Below are positions 18,432 through 27,141 of a DNA stretch of 64,000 bases, in pieces. The DNA comes from Algihabitans sp965233705 (GTDB lineage: Bacteria; Pseudomonadota; Alphaproteobacteria; Kiloniellales; DSM-21159), in NCBI GenBank assembly GCA_965233705.1, contig CBDDTF010000001.1, positions 434,001-498,000 on the forward strand, read 5' to 3'. The number at the start of each line of letters is the position of its first letter. Position 1 is the first letter of the stretch. The position numbers were made by a program, and so were the translations under genes. Under the pieces are notes generated by a model that searched no databases, was not told where the DNA came from, and was given only the letters and a program-made list of their open reading frames with translations.

Positions 18432-19790
18432 ATGACCCTGGATCTTCTGCTGACCAACGCCGCCCTGGTGCTGCCCGACGTCGGGGTGGTGCCCGGCGCG
18501 CTGGGCGTAAAGGACGGCCGCATCGCCGCCCTGCTGGCGCCCGGGACCAGCCTGCCGGCGGCGGAGACGATCGACTGCGCCGGCCGCTGGGTGCTGCCCG
18601 GCCTGGTCGACCCGCACGTCCACTTCGGCTTCGGCGCGCCGGAGACCGACTTCCTGACCGAGGCGCGGACCGCCGCCCTGGGCGGGGTGACCAGCGTGCT
18701 TTCCTTCCACCGCTCGGCCGACCCGCGCGAGTCGCTGCCGGCGGTGCGCGACCGCGCCGAGCAGCAGAGCTGCATCGACTTCGGCTTCCACTTCGGGATC
18801 ACCCACCGCCTGCACGTCGAGACCCTGGTCGAGGCCTCGCGGCAACTGGGCGTGTCCTCCTACAAGATCTACCTCATGTACAAGGGCCAGGCCGGCCTGT
18901 CGAAGGGCTTCACCGAGATCGACGACGGCCTGCTCTACGCCGCCATGCAGCAGACGCGGCGCGTGCCCGGCGGCCTGCTGGGGGTGCACTGCGAGAACGT
19001 CGAGGTCATCCCCGTGCTGCGCGACCCGCTGCGCCGCGCCGGACGCAACGACCTCGCCGCCTGGGACGAGCAGAGCCCCGATTTCCTGGAGGCGGAGAAC
19101 GTCCACCGCGTCTGCTACTTCGCGGCCAGGACCGGCTGCCCGGTCAACATCGTCCACCTCTCCAGCCGCGAGGCGCTGGAGGAGGTGCGCCGCCACCGCC
19201 GCGACCACCGCGCCGCCATCTCGGTCGAGACCTGCCCGCACTACCTGACCATGACCCGCGACACCGACAGCGGCGTGCTGGCCAAGGTCAACCCGCCGCT
19301 GCGCCAGGCGGCGGACGTGGACGCCCTGTGGGAGGGCGTGCTGGACGGCGCAGTCACCACCATCGGCACCGACCACGTCGGCCGCAAGCGCGAGACCAAG
19401 CGCGAGCTCTGGTCCTCGACCAACGGCTTCCCCGGCCTCGCCACCATGCTGGCCAGCCTGATCGACGAGGGGGTGCACAAGCGCGGCGTGCCGATCGAGC
19501 GGATCGCGGCGCTGACCAGCGCCAATCCGGCGCGCCTCTACAACCTGCCGACCAAGGGGCAGCTCGCCGTCGGCTACGACGCCGACCTGGTGGTGGTCGA
19601 CCCCGACCTGCAGCGCCGGGTCGAGCCGGCCACCCTGGAGTCCTTCGCCGACTACTCGCCGCTGGAGGGCGCCACCCTGACCGGCTGGCCGGTCATGACC
19701 TTCCTGCGCGGCCGCAAGATCGCCGAGAACGGCCGGATCACCGAGAGCGCGCGGGAGACCCCGCAGGGCCGCTTCTTGCCGCGCCTGTAG
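18432..19790 (+). CDS. Dihydropyrimidinase/hydantoinase-like cyclic amidohydrolase
   Basis: A 452-residue metal-dependent amidohydrolase that should hydrolyse a cyclic amide, ureide or imide. Metal ligands are visible: HVHFG near residue 62, the Lys in SSYKIYLMYKG (the lysine normally carboxylated), GVHCENVEV, NIVHLSS and TIGTDHVGRKRE. The family is broad (dihydropyrimidinase, hydantoinase, allantoinase, enamidase), and the substrate loop does not settle which. GGAG lies 7 bases before the ATG at 18432. It is followed 59 bp later by a cysteine hydrolase acting on carbamoyl or half-amide groups, so the pair could open a ring and then release ammonia. Confidence 0.9.
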   Translation: MTLDLLLTNAALVLPDVGVVPGALGVKDGRIAALLAPGTSLPAAETIDCAGRWVLPGLVDPHVHFGFGAPETDFLTEARTAALGGVTSVLSFHRSADPRESLPAVRDRAEQQSCIDFGFHFGITHRLHVETLVEASRQLGVSSYKIYLMYKGQAGLSKGFTEIDDGLLYAAMQQTRRVPGGLLGVHCENVEVIPVLRDPLRRAGRNDLAAWDEQSPDFLEAENVHRVCYFAARTGCPVNIVHLSSREALEEVRRHRRDHRAAISVETCPHYLTMTRDTDSGVLAKVNPPLRQAADVDALWEGVLDGAVTTIGTDHVGRKRETKRELWSSTNGFPGLATMLASLIDEGVHKRGVPIERIAALTSANPARLYNLPTKGQLAVGYDADLVVVDPDLQRRVEPATLESFADYSPLEGATLTGWPVMTFLRGRKIAENGRITESARETPQGRFLPRL

Positions 19791-19849
19791 CGACACGACG
19801 GCACGGCCCGACCCGCCCAGGGACCGACACGGACGAAGGGACGACACGA

Positions 19850-20578
19850 ATGAGCGAGACGAAACGCATCTGGGACGACTTCCTGACCGAGCGCGACAAG
19901 CAGGTCTACGCCGCCTCCGGCTACGGCAAGCGCGGCGGCTTCGGCACCCGTCCCGCGCTCTTCATCATCGACGTGCAGTACAACTTCTGCGGCGATTCGC
20001 CGGAGGAGATTCTGGAAGGGCTGAAGAAATATCGCACCCACTGCGGCCCCGAGGCCTGGGAGGCGGTCAAGCACATCGAGCCGCTGATGCACACCGCGCG
20101 GGAGAAGAACATCCCGATCTTCTATACCGAGAGCGCGCGCCGGCCCGACATGATCGACAGCGGCGTGCAGGTCGGCAAGAACTACCGCGGCACCGAGAAG
20201 ACGGTGATCGAGGGCACCCACGCCACCCAGACCGTCGCGCCGCTGGCGCCGCGGCCGCAGGACATCCTGATCGGCAAGCGCAAGCCCTCCTGCTTCTTCG
20301 GCACCATCTTCATGAGCCACCTCAACTTCCTGGACGTGGACACGCTGATCCTGACCGGCTGCACCACCTCGGGCTGCCTGCGGGCCACCTGCGTCGACGC
20401 CTATTCCTTCAACTTCAAGGTGGTGATCCCCGAGGAGACGGCCTTCGACCGCTTCCAGGCGAGCCACGCCGTCAATCTCTTCGACCTCAACTGCAAGTAC
20501 GCCGACGTGATCCCCACGACGGAGGTGCAGCAGTATCTCGAGGGGGTGCCGGTGCGCGAGGACGTCGCCGTCGGCTAG
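19850..20578 (+). CDS. Isochorismatase-like cysteine hydrolase (N-carbamoylsarcosine amidase/maleamate amidase type)
   Basis: A 242-residue cytosolic cysteine hydrolase. The triad is visible as Asp in FIIDVQYNF, Lys in IGKRKPSCFFGT and Cys in LTGCTTSGCLRATCVDA; CTTSGCxRAT is typical of carbamoylsarcosine amidase and maleamate amidase rather than nicotinamidase. It would hydrolyse an N-carbamoyl or half-amide product of the preceding cyclic amidohydrolase, releasing ammonia. It ends in TAG contained in a CTAG that begins the repeat region at 20575. The two genes form one operon under the operators at 18057 and 18336. Confidence 0.9.
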   Translation: MSETKRIWDDFLTERDKQVYAASGYGKRGGFGTRPALFIIDVQYNFCGDSPEEILEGLKKYRTHCGPEAWEAVKHIEPLMHTAREKNIPIFYTESARRPDMIDSGVQVGKNYRGTEKTVIEGTHATQTVAPLAPRPQDILIGKRKPSCFFGTIFMSHLNFLDVDTLILTGCTTSGCLRATCVDAYSFNFKVVIPEETAFDRFQASHAVNLFDLNCKYADVIPTTEVQQYLEGVPVREDVAVG

Positions 20579-20716
20579 AGCGATGCCCGACCTGCGCGAC
20601 CCGCCTCGGCGGATCGCCAGGTCGAAGAGCAATACTCCCAGGCTCTGGATTAGGACGGTTTTTTACCCGACCGGCGGACCCACGCTGTGGGTCCAAACGA
20701 TCACAATCTGCTCTAG
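20575..20716. repeat. CTAG-bounded palindromic elements downstream of the cysteine hydrolase
   Basis: The left part runs from CTAGAGCGATG through a strong hairpin (CGACCTG...CAGGTCG, 20587-20624) that can act as terminator. The right part contains GGACCCAC (20676-20683) / GTGGGTCC (20687-20694) and ends CGATCACAATCTGCTCTAG. The right half matches the element at 50450-50528 and its terminus is the inverse of the one at 46794. Confidence 0.7.
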
Positions 20717-20762
20717 ACTGCCCGCCTGCCCGCCCGCCCGCACCACCAACGCCGGAGAGCCC

Positions 20763-21836
20763 ATGGCCGCGACCACCTGTCCGCTGTTCCTGATCACCGG
20801 CTTCCTGGGAAGCGGCAAGTCGACCCTGTTGTCGCGGCTGATCCGCGACCCCGGCTTCGCCGACACGGCGGTGATCGTCAACGAGTTCGGCGAGGTCGGC
20901 CTGGACCACGCGCTGGTCAGCGCGGGCGAGGAAGACAACACGGTCCGGCTCGATTCCGGCTGCATCTGCTGCAGCCTCACCTCCTCCCTGGAGGAGACGC
21001 TGGAGGCGCTCTACTACAAGCGCGAGCGCGGCGAGATCCCGGCCTTCACCCGCGTCGTGGTGGAGACCACCGGGCTCGCCGACCCCGGGCCGATCGCCAA
21101 CGCGCTGGCCGGCGGCCCCTTCGTCTCCCGCTTCTTCCACCTGGCCGCCATCGTCACCACGGTGGACAGCGTCCACGGCGCCGCGCAGCTCGCCGCGTTC
21201 GACGAGGCGCGCACCCAGGTCGCCATGGCCGACCGGATCATCCAGACCAAGGGCGACCTGGCCACGCCGGACCAGGCGGCGGCCACGGCGGCGGCGCTCG
21301 ACGACCTGGCGCCCCATGCCGAGCGGCTGCGCGCCGTCGCCGGCGCGATCGCCGCCGACCTGGTACTGAGCGCCGGGGCCCCAGCCCCGATGCCGACGCC
21401 GATGCCGGCCGCCGCCTGCGCCCCGGGCTGCGAGCATCCGGACCACGATCACACTCACGGTCGTGGGCACGGGCACGGGCACGGGCCCGAGCCCGAGCAT
21501 GGGCCCGAAGAGGGCGAGGGCCACGTCGAGCGGCACGGCTTCGTCAGCCAGGTGCTGCGCCTGGAGGCCCCGGTGAGCTGGGCCGGCTATGCCGCCTGGG
21601 TCCGCCGCCTGCAGGCCGCCCTGGGCGAGCGGCTGCTGCGCGTCAAGGGCGTGCTGGCCTTCGACGACGGCGGGGTCTATGCCGTGCAGGGGGTGAAGCT
21701 GCTGTTCGACCCGCCGCGCCGGCTGGACTGGACGCCGGCGCCCGGGCTGACCGGCACCCTGGTGGTGATCGCGCGCCATGCCGATCCGGCGGAGCTGGCG
21801 GCCAGCCGCGCCTGGTTCGACGCGCCGGAGCCCTGA
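20763..21836 (+). CDS. COG0523 (CobW-like) metal-chaperone GTPase
   Basis: A 357-residue P-loop GTPase that probably delivers a metal to a client enzyme. It has Walker A GFLGSGKST near residue 15, NEFGEVGLD, the metal-binding CxCC motif (GCICC near 63) and ETTGLADP. A long His-rich insert (HPDHDHTHGRGHGHGHG, about residues 225-245) resembles those that store zinc or nickel. The guanine-specificity region reads QTKGD instead of NKxD. It lies just downstream of the zinc-type amidohydrolase operon but behind its own leader, which suggests metal supply to that enzyme; this is inference. Confidence 0.9.
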   Translation: MAATTCPLFLITGFLGSGKSTLLSRLIRDPGFADTAVIVNEFGEVGLDHALVSAGEEDNTVRLDSGCICCSLTSSLEETLEALYYKRERGEIPAFTRVVVETTGLADPGPIANALAGGPFVSRFFHLAAIVTTVDSVHGAAQLAAFDEARTQVAMADRIIQTKGDLATPDQAAATAAALDDLAPHAERLRAVAGAIAADLVLSAGAPAPMPTPMPAAACAPGCEHPDHDHTHGRGHGHGHGPEPEHGPEEGEGHVERHGFVSQVLRLEAPVSWAGYAAWVRRLQAALGERLLRVKGVLAFDDGGVYAVQGVKLLFDPPRRLDWTPAPGLTGTLVVIARHADPAELAASRAWFDAPEP

Positions 21837-21844
21837 GCCGCGCC

Positions 21845-21893
21845 CAGAGCGATGTGCGGCCGTTTGGACGCCCGTCAGCGCGTCCGCCGGCCG
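21845..21893. terminator. Palindrome between convergent genes, related to the CTAG family
   Basis: It starts AGAGCGATGTGCGG and forms two stacked stems, GCGGCCG (21856-21862) / CGGCCGC (21888-21894) and GGACGC (21866-21871) / GCGTCC (21880-21885). It can end transcription of the COG0523 gene and of the opposing AbrB-type gene, and overlaps the last codons of the latter. Confidence 0.6.
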
Positions 21894-23017
21894 CGCCGCA
21901 GGCGTTCGACCAGCGCGAACAGCGGCGCCGCGCAGGTCATCACCAGCAGCAGCCGCAAGACGTGGTGCAGCGTCACGAAGGCGATCTCCACCTTCAGGGC
22001 GAGCGCGATCAGCCCCATTTCGGCGACGCCGCCGGGCGCGTAGGCCAGCACGATCGGCGCCGGCCGCAGCTCGGTCAGCCCGCTCATCGCGAAACCAAAG
22101 AGCACCGTAAAGCCGGCGAAGATCGCCGTGGAGCCGAGCGCGTAGCCGAGCACCTGCAGAATGCGCCGTGCCGGCGTGCCGAGAAAGCGGCAGCCGATGG
22201 TGGTGCCGATCACGACCTGCGCGACGGCGACCAGCAGGTCGGCCGGCACGAAGTCGGTCAGGCCGGCGCCGTGCACCAGCGCGCTCAACAGCATCGGGCC
22301 CATCAGGTACTTGGCCGGCAGGTTGAAGCGCCGCCCCAGCCAGAGGCCGGCGCCGGCGCAGCCGAGCAGCCAGAGCAGCGCGCTCAGGTCGAAACCGCCA
22401 TGCGCGCTGGCGCCGGCCGCCGCCGGCGTGCCCAGCCCGCCCTCCAGCAGTCCGACGACGAAGGGGATGGTGAAGACCGTCAGGAAGATTCGCGCCGAGT
22501 GAATCAGCGCGATGCTGCGGGTGTCGCCGCCCCGCTCCTCGCCGGCCAGGGTCATCTCGACCAGACCGCCGGGCATGCCGGCGAAGTAGGCGGTCACCCA
22601 GTCCATGCGGGCGACGAGGCGGAAGTAGAGCATCGCCGTCACGCCGGCGCTCGCCACGAAGACCGCCAGACCCAGGATGGTGGGGAGCCAGCGCGGCATC
22701 TGGGCGAAGAGCTCCGGCGTGAAGGCCGCGCCCAGCAGCACGCCCAGCACCGCGCTCATCGGCGGGCGGACCGCCATCGGCGAGCGCAGCGGCGCGGAGA
22801 CCAGGGCGGCCAGGGTCGCCGCCGTCATGGAGCCCAGCATCCAGGGCAGCGGCGTGCCCAGCATCGCGAAGAGCAGGCCGCCGGCGGCCCCCAGCGCCAG
22901 CGCCAGCAGCCCCTGGGCCAGCAGGCGGGCCCGCCCCCGCAGGTCGGTGCCACCCGGCTCGCCCCACCGGCCCCCGGCCAGGCGCCGCAACAGTCCGCGC
23001 GCGGCCCGATCCGCCAT
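21875..23017 (-). CDS. AbrB-type (duplicated gate domain) membrane protein
   Basis: A 380-residue membrane protein of the family named AbrB / ammonia monooxygenase-like, with two related halves. Each half contains a conserved Gly-rich hairpin (GTPLPWMLGSMTAATLAALV near residue 40; NLPAKYLMGPMLLSALVHG near 220) and a Pro-Gly-Gly loop (AGMPGGLVEMTLAGEE; AYAPGGVAEMGLIALAL). The name transcriptional regulator often attached is misleading; these are probably transporters of unknown substrate. It starts 8 bp after the MmgE/PrpD gene and is the last gene of that minus-strand run, so it could import or export a pathway compound. Confidence 0.88.
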   Translation of the reverse strand: MADRAARGLLRRLAGGRWGEPGGTDLRGRARLLAQGLLALALGAAGGLLFAMLGTPLPWMLGSMTAATLAALVSAPLRSPMAVRPPMSAVLGVLLGAAFTPELFAQMPRWLPTILGLAVFVASAGVTAMLYFRLVARMDWVTAYFAGMPGGLVEMTLAGEERGGDTRSIALIHSARIFLTVFTIPFVVGLLEGGLGTPAAAGASAHGGFDLSALLWLLGCAGAGLWLGRRFNLPAKYLMGPMLLSALVHGAGLTDFVPADLLVAVAQVVIGTTIGCRFLGTPARRILQVLGYALGSTAIFAGFTVLFGFAMSGLTELRPAPIVLAYAPGGVAEMGLIALALKVEIAFVTLHHVLRLLLVMTCAAPLFALVERLRRGRRTR

Positions 23018-23025
23018 GGCCCGGC

Positions 23026-24381
23026 TCAGCCCAGCAGGTCGGGCAGGCGCTCCAGCCTGTCGAGCTGCTGCAGCCGCGCGTGCAGCTCCGCCGCCCGGCC
23101 GGCGCCCAGCACCGGGTCGACCAGGGCGTGGAACTTCTCGGCCAGCTCGGCGCGCGACAGGGGGTCGTCGGGGTCGCCGTGGCTGCCGAGACGCGTCACC
23201 GCGATCTCGCGCCCGTCGTCCAGCGTCAGGGTGACCCGGGCGCCGCGCTGCGGCAGCAGCTCGGTCATCGCCCGGTCGCCGATCACGCGCACCCGCTCGG
23301 CCAGCGGCAGCGCGGCCAGGCGCTCCAGGTGCGGCGGCTCGAAGTCCGCGCGGGTCAGCTCGCCCCGCTCGCTCACCGCCGCCAGCATGAAGGGCAGCGA
23401 GAACTTGGCCTGCAAGGTGGTCCCGGGCCGCACGATCCGCCCCACGGCGTCGGCGGCGCGCTGGTAGGTACGCACCTCGACGGCGCGGATTCGCTCGACC
23501 GGCACCGCCGCCGCGGCCAAGGCCTCGCGGTAGCCGTCGATCGCGACATGGGCGTGACGGCAGCAGGGGTACTGCTTGAAGTAGTTCTCCAGCAGGAACC
23601 AGCGCTGGCCCAGGCCGGCCAGCGCCAGCGCCGGGTCGTAGGCCGTGCCCAGGCTGTCGCCCAGGGTGCCGGCATGGCTGTCCGGGGCGCCGGCGAAGCC
23701 CGCCGCCGCCGCCTCGACCGCCAGGCGGCCGGCCAGGTTGCCCAGGCCGCTCCAGAGGTTGCGCGCCGTCGCGCCGGCATAGACGCTGTTGTAGTGGGTC
23801 GCCAGCGACAGCGCGCCGGCAATGCCCAGTGCGTTGGCCAGGCGCGCGCCCTGCAGGCCGGCCAGCAGCCCCACCGCGGTGGCCGCGCCGCACACGCCCC
23901 AGGTGCCGTGCGGATGGATCAGCGGGCGGAAGGTGGTGGCGTGACCCAGCCGGGCCGCCACCTCGTAGCCGGCGACCACGGCGCGCAGGAAGGCCTCGCC
24001 GCTGGCGCCGCGCGCCGCCGCGGCCTGCACGGCGGCGGGCACGACATGCACGCCCGGATGACCGCGGCTCGGCGCGCAGCCCTCGTCCAGCTCCAGGGAG
24101 ACGCCGGCCGCCCCGTTGACCAGCAGCGCCGCCAGCGCGCCGCCCGCCCCCTCCAGGCGGCCGCCCAGCGCCTGCAGCTCCGGCAGGGTCCGCCCGGCCA
24201 GCACGGCCGCCACCGTGTCGGTCACCACCGCGCGCGCCTTGTCGCGCACCGCCTCGGGCAACACCAGCCGGCCAGTGTAGATGTCGCCGGCGAAGGCCGC
24301 CAGGGCCGGCAGGTCGGACGCGCCCTCCTGCGCCGGGCCGGTCCCGGCCGGGGTCGCCGTGTCGCGTGCCGCCTCGCTCAT
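23026..24381 (-). CDS. MmgE/PrpD-family dehydratase
   Basis: A 451-residue protein of the MmgE/PrpD family, which includes 2-methylcitrate dehydratase and cis-aconitate decarboxylase. Seen are HPGVHVVPAAVQAAAARGAS, the catalytic-region HATTFRPLIHPHGTWG, YNSVYAGATARNLWSG and the dimerisation-domain phrase QAKFSLPFMLA. ATGs at 24387 and 24381 are both possible; GGGAG lies 8 bases before the second, which I prefer. It is located between a flavoprotein and an AbrB-type membrane protein. The natural substrate should be a hydroxylated di- or tricarboxylic acid. Confidence 0.88.
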   Translation of the reverse strand: MSEAARDTATPAGTGPAQEGASDLPALAAFAGDIYTGRLVLPEAVRDKARAVVTDTVAAVLAGRTLPELQALGGRLEGAGGALAALLVNGAAGVSLELDEGCAPSRGHPGVHVVPAAVQAAAARGASGEAFLRAVVAGYEVAARLGHATTFRPLIHPHGTWGVCGAATAVGLLAGLQGARLANALGIAGALSLATHYNSVYAGATARNLWSGLGNLAGRLAVEAAAAGFAGAPDSHAGTLGDSLGTAYDPALALAGLGQRWFLLENYFKQYPCCRHAHVAIDGYREALAAAAVPVERIRAVEVRTYQRAADAVGRIVRPGTTLQAKFSLPFMLAAVSERGELTRADFEPPHLERLAALPLAERVRVIGDRAMTELLPQRGARVTLTLDDGREIAVTRLGSHGDPDDPLSRAELAEKFHALVDPVLGAGRAAELHARLQQLDRLERLPDLLG

Positions 24382-24401
24382 CCGCATGTCTCCCAGAAGG
24401 T

Positions 24402-25784
24402 TCAGGCCAAGTGCGCCGCCGCGTCCCGCCCGGCCAGGCGGCCGAGCCCGAGGGCCGCCAGCAGGCCGTTGGCCGAGCAGTAGCCCGTGCCGCCGTGGGC
24501 GCCGGACAGGCCGACCGCGACGCCGCCGACCGCGTAGAGGTTCTCGATCACGCCGCCCTCGGCGCGGCGCACCCGCGCCGCCGTGTCCACGTCGACGCCG
24601 CCCTGGGTGTGAAACAGGCCGGCGGTGACGCGGACGAGCGCATAGGGGCCGGCCAGCGGCGCACCGCCGAAATCGAGGCGCCCCAGAGGATCGGCCGCCT
24701 GCCCGCGCGCGGCGGCGTTGTAGGCCGCCAGCGTGTCCGCCAGCGCGCCCGGCGCCAGGTCGGCGCGCGCCGCCAGCGCGTCGAGATCTTCCCCCTCGGC
24801 GACGCCGCCGAAGGCCAGGATGTCGCGGAAGTCCTCGGCCTTGGCGGCCAGGTAGTCGCGGGTCGCCCGGTCGAACAGCACCCAGGCGCGCCCCTCGGGC
24901 TGGGCCAGCACGGCGCTGGCGCAGCCGCTGTAGCCCAGCGTCTCGTCGACGAAGCGCCGGCCCGCCCGGTTGACCAGGATGCCGCCGCGCTCCACCGCCG
25001 CCCAGCTCAGCAGCGCGCCCTGCGGGTGCGAGACCGAGGCGTGGCCCTGGTAGGCGCCCATGTTGACCAGCCGGGCGCCCAGCTCGGCGGCCCAGCCGAT
25101 GGCGTCGCCGACATTGTCCAGGTGCCCGAAGTAGGGCGCCTCGGCGATCTCGGGGATGTAGCGGCGCAGCATCTCGCGGTTGGCGCCGAAGCCGTTGGCG
25201 GCCAGGATCACCTTGCGCGCGCCGACGCTGTAGCGCCCCTCGCCGCGGCCGACGGTCACGCCGACGACGCGCGGGCCGGCCGCGCCCGGCTCGGTCAGCA
25301 GCCCGGTGACCGGGTTGCCCGGCGAGATCATCACGCCGGCGGCCTGGGCCGCGGCCTCCAGGCCGTTGACCAGGCTGTGTCCCTGGCGCCCCGCCGGCGC
25401 GTGCATGCGCGGCACCGAATGGCCGACCTTCTTGAGATCCGCGATCAGCTCGATCGGCAGGCCGACCGCATCGACCAGCCACTCGACCAGCGGCGCGCTC
25501 TCGCGGGCCAGCGCCTCGACCAGGTGGGCCGGCGCGGTGCCCTCGGTGCGCCGCGTGATGTCGGCGGCCAGGCGCTCCCAGCTATCCGCGATCCCGGCCG
25601 CGGCCTGGAAGCGGGTGCCGGCGCCGGGCACGGAGCCGGACGACAGGCTGGTGTTGCCGCCCAGCCGGTCGGACTTCTCGAGCAGCGCCACCTCGGCGCC
25701 GACCTGGCGGGCGGTCAGCGCGGCGACCAGGCCGCCACCGCCACCGCCGACGACCAGGACATCGGTTTCAGCATCGAATTGCAC
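24402..25784 (-). CDS. FAD-dependent oxidoreductase (fumarate reductase/tricarballylate dehydrogenase-like)
   Basis: A 460-residue flavoprotein of the fumarate reductase flavoprotein superfamily. It has the FAD-binding VLVVGGGGGGLVAAL near residue 10, LLEKSDRLGGNTSLSSGS, the Arg/His active-site region (HSVPRMHAPAGRQGHSLV; LFHTQGGVDVDTAARV) and the closing GLSGAHGGTGYCSANGLLAA. Relatives act on fumarate, tricarballylate or ketosteroids. The GTG at 25784 places the flavin motif at the usual distance; a TTG at 25859 would add 25 unconserved residues. A strong hairpin precedes the gene, so it may be expressed less than the ABC importer upstream. Confidence 0.85.
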   Translation of the reverse strand: MQFDAETDVLVVGGGGGGLVAALTARQVGAEVALLEKSDRLGGNTSLSSGSVPGAGTRFQAAAGIADSWERLAADITRRTEGTAPAHLVEALARESAPLVEWLVDAVGLPIELIADLKKVGHSVPRMHAPAGRQGHSLVNGLEAAAQAAGVMISPGNPVTGLLTEPGAAGPRVVGVTVGRGEGRYSVGARKVILAANGFGANREMLRRYIPEIAEAPYFGHLDNVGDAIGWAAELGARLVNMGAYQGHASVSHPQGALLSWAAVERGGILVNRAGRRFVDETLGYSGCASAVLAQPEGRAWVLFDRATRDYLAAKAEDFRDILAFGGVAEGEDLDALAARADLAPGALADTLAAYNAAARGQAADPLGRLDFGGAPLAGPYALVRVTAGLFHTQGGVDVDTAARVRRAEGGVIENLYAVGGVAVGLSGAHGGTGYCSANGLLAALGLGRLAGRDAAAHLA

Positions 25785-25941
25785 GGTCGTGTCCGCTTGA
25801 GCTGCGCGCGCGGCCGCCCCCGCAAGGCGGGGCAGGCGCGCGTCGGAAGGAAGGGGCAAGGCCGGCGCCCGGCCCAGGGGTCCGCCGTCTTGCGGCCCCC
25901 GGACGCCGGGCCCGCGGAAAGGACGGGGACAAGGAAGAAGA

Positions 25942-25968
25942 GGGGGCGGCCCACGGCAGGCCGCCCCC
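25942..25968 (-). terminator. Intrinsic terminator between binding protein and flavoprotein genes
   Basis: A perfect 10-bp stem (GGGGGCGGCC / GGCCGCCCCC) with a 7-base loop is followed on the minus strand by TCTTCTTCCTTG. This is one of the few hairpins here with a T-rich tail, and could attenuate expression after the ABC importer. Confidence 0.7.
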
Positions 25969-25985
25969 GGATACCGGCCGGAGAG

Positions 25986-27062
25986 TTAGCGCGAGCGCGC
26001 CAGCTCGCGGATCGCGTCGGCGTCGAAGGCGTTGCAGTCCTCGATCAGCGCGTTGGTGTAGTGGTCCTCCAACGGCTCGGGGTCCGACAGGCGGCCGTTG
26101 TCCTGGTAGTACTGGTAGGAGAAGGCCCACTTCTCCGGGTAGTTCCAGCCGACGGGCACCTCGGGGTCGCTGCCGGTGGCGTTGCGCAGGTAGGCCTTCA
26201 TGATGTTGGCGTCGGCCTGCACGGCCTCCTCCGTCATCGGGTCGGGCGCGGTCTCCGGGTAGAGCTCGTAGAGCAGCTTGACGGCGGCGACCGGGTTCTC
26301 CCGGGTGAAGACCAGCCCCTTGGCGACGGCCCGGCACATGCTGCGCACGGCCTGCGGGTTCTCGTCGAGGAAGGAGTCGGACGTGGCGAGCGAGAAGCCG
26401 GCCAGCTTCGGGATCACCGGGATCTCCAGGGTGCGCAGCGCCACGCCCCGGTTCTCGATCGTCGCGTACATGATGTCCCACAGCGCCAGCACGTCGACCT
26501 GGTCGGTGGCCAGCGCCGAGGCCGCCTGGCCGCCGGTGCCGGTCGCCACGATCGAGTAGTCGGTCTGCTCGACGCCGAGGTCGCGCATCATGCCCTTGAC
26601 GATCGGCACCGCACCGGAGGCGAGGCTGGCCGCGCCGAAGGTCTTGCCCTCGAGCTGCTCGATGGAGGTGATGTCGGAGTCCGCCTTGACCGCCAGCTCG
26701 TAGCCGCCCTGGCGGCGCACCGCCATGACGATCTTGATGCTGCCGCCCTTCTCGCGCACGGACATCACCACCTCGGGCGCGGTGGTGGCGAACTGCGCGT
26801 CGCCGCTCTGCAGGATCTGGGCGGCCAGGGTGCTGCCGCGCACGCCCTCGAGGTTGACCTCCAGGCCCTCCTCCGCGAACCAGCCCATGGCCTGCGGGAC
26901 GACGTAGAGGAAGACGTCTTCGCCGACCCCGACCTTGGAATGGCCCTGGACGAGGGTGACCTCCGTCATCTCCTCCGCCGCCAGCGGGTCGACCGCCAGG
27001 GGGCCGGCCGCCAGCAGGCCGACGGCGGCCGCCAGCGCGGCCCCTTTCAAACTGCGGATCAT
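25986..27062 (-). CDS. ABC transporter substrate-binding protein (NMT1/TauA type)
   Basis: A 358-residue periplasmic binding protein with a Sec signal (AAAVGLLAAGPLAVDPLAAEE). It is related to SsuA/TauA/THI5-like proteins that bind sulfonates, pyrimidines or aromatic acids. Landmarks are FLYVVPQAMGWFAEEGLEVN, the GSTLAAQILQSGDAQFATTA pocket segment and LEGKTFGAASLASGAVP. GGGAGAG lies 6 bases before the ATG. It follows the ATPase and permease genes and ends at a terminator-like hairpin. The cargo is not deducible, but co-regulation with ring-opening enzymes suggests a heterocycle or amide. Confidence 0.92.
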   Translation of the reverse strand: MIRSLKGAALAAAVGLLAAGPLAVDPLAAEEMTEVTLVQGHSKVGVGEDVFLYVVPQAMGWFAEEGLEVNLEGVRGSTLAAQILQSGDAQFATTAPEVVMSVREKGGSIKIVMAVRRQGGYELAVKADSDITSIEQLEGKTFGAASLASGAVPIVKGMMRDLGVEQTDYSIVATGTGGQAASALATDQVDVLALWDIMYATIENRGVALRTLEIPVIPKLAGFSLATSDSFLDENPQAVRSMCRAVAKGLVFTRENPVAAVKLLYELYPETAPDPMTEEAVQADANIMKAYLRNATGSDPEVPVGWNYPEKWAFSYQYYQDNGRLSDPEPLEDHYTNALIEDCNAFDADAIRELARSR

Positions 27063-27141
27063 GTTTCTCTCCCTGTTGCTTGCGTCGATTGGTTGGGGGA
27101 CCGGTGGGGCTTGGGCGGGCGCGGCCGGCGGCCGGGCCGCC

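Noticed and set aside
21875..23017. AbrB as a transcriptional regulator
   Set aside because: The protein is hydrophobic throughout with duplicated membrane halves and no DNA-binding domain.
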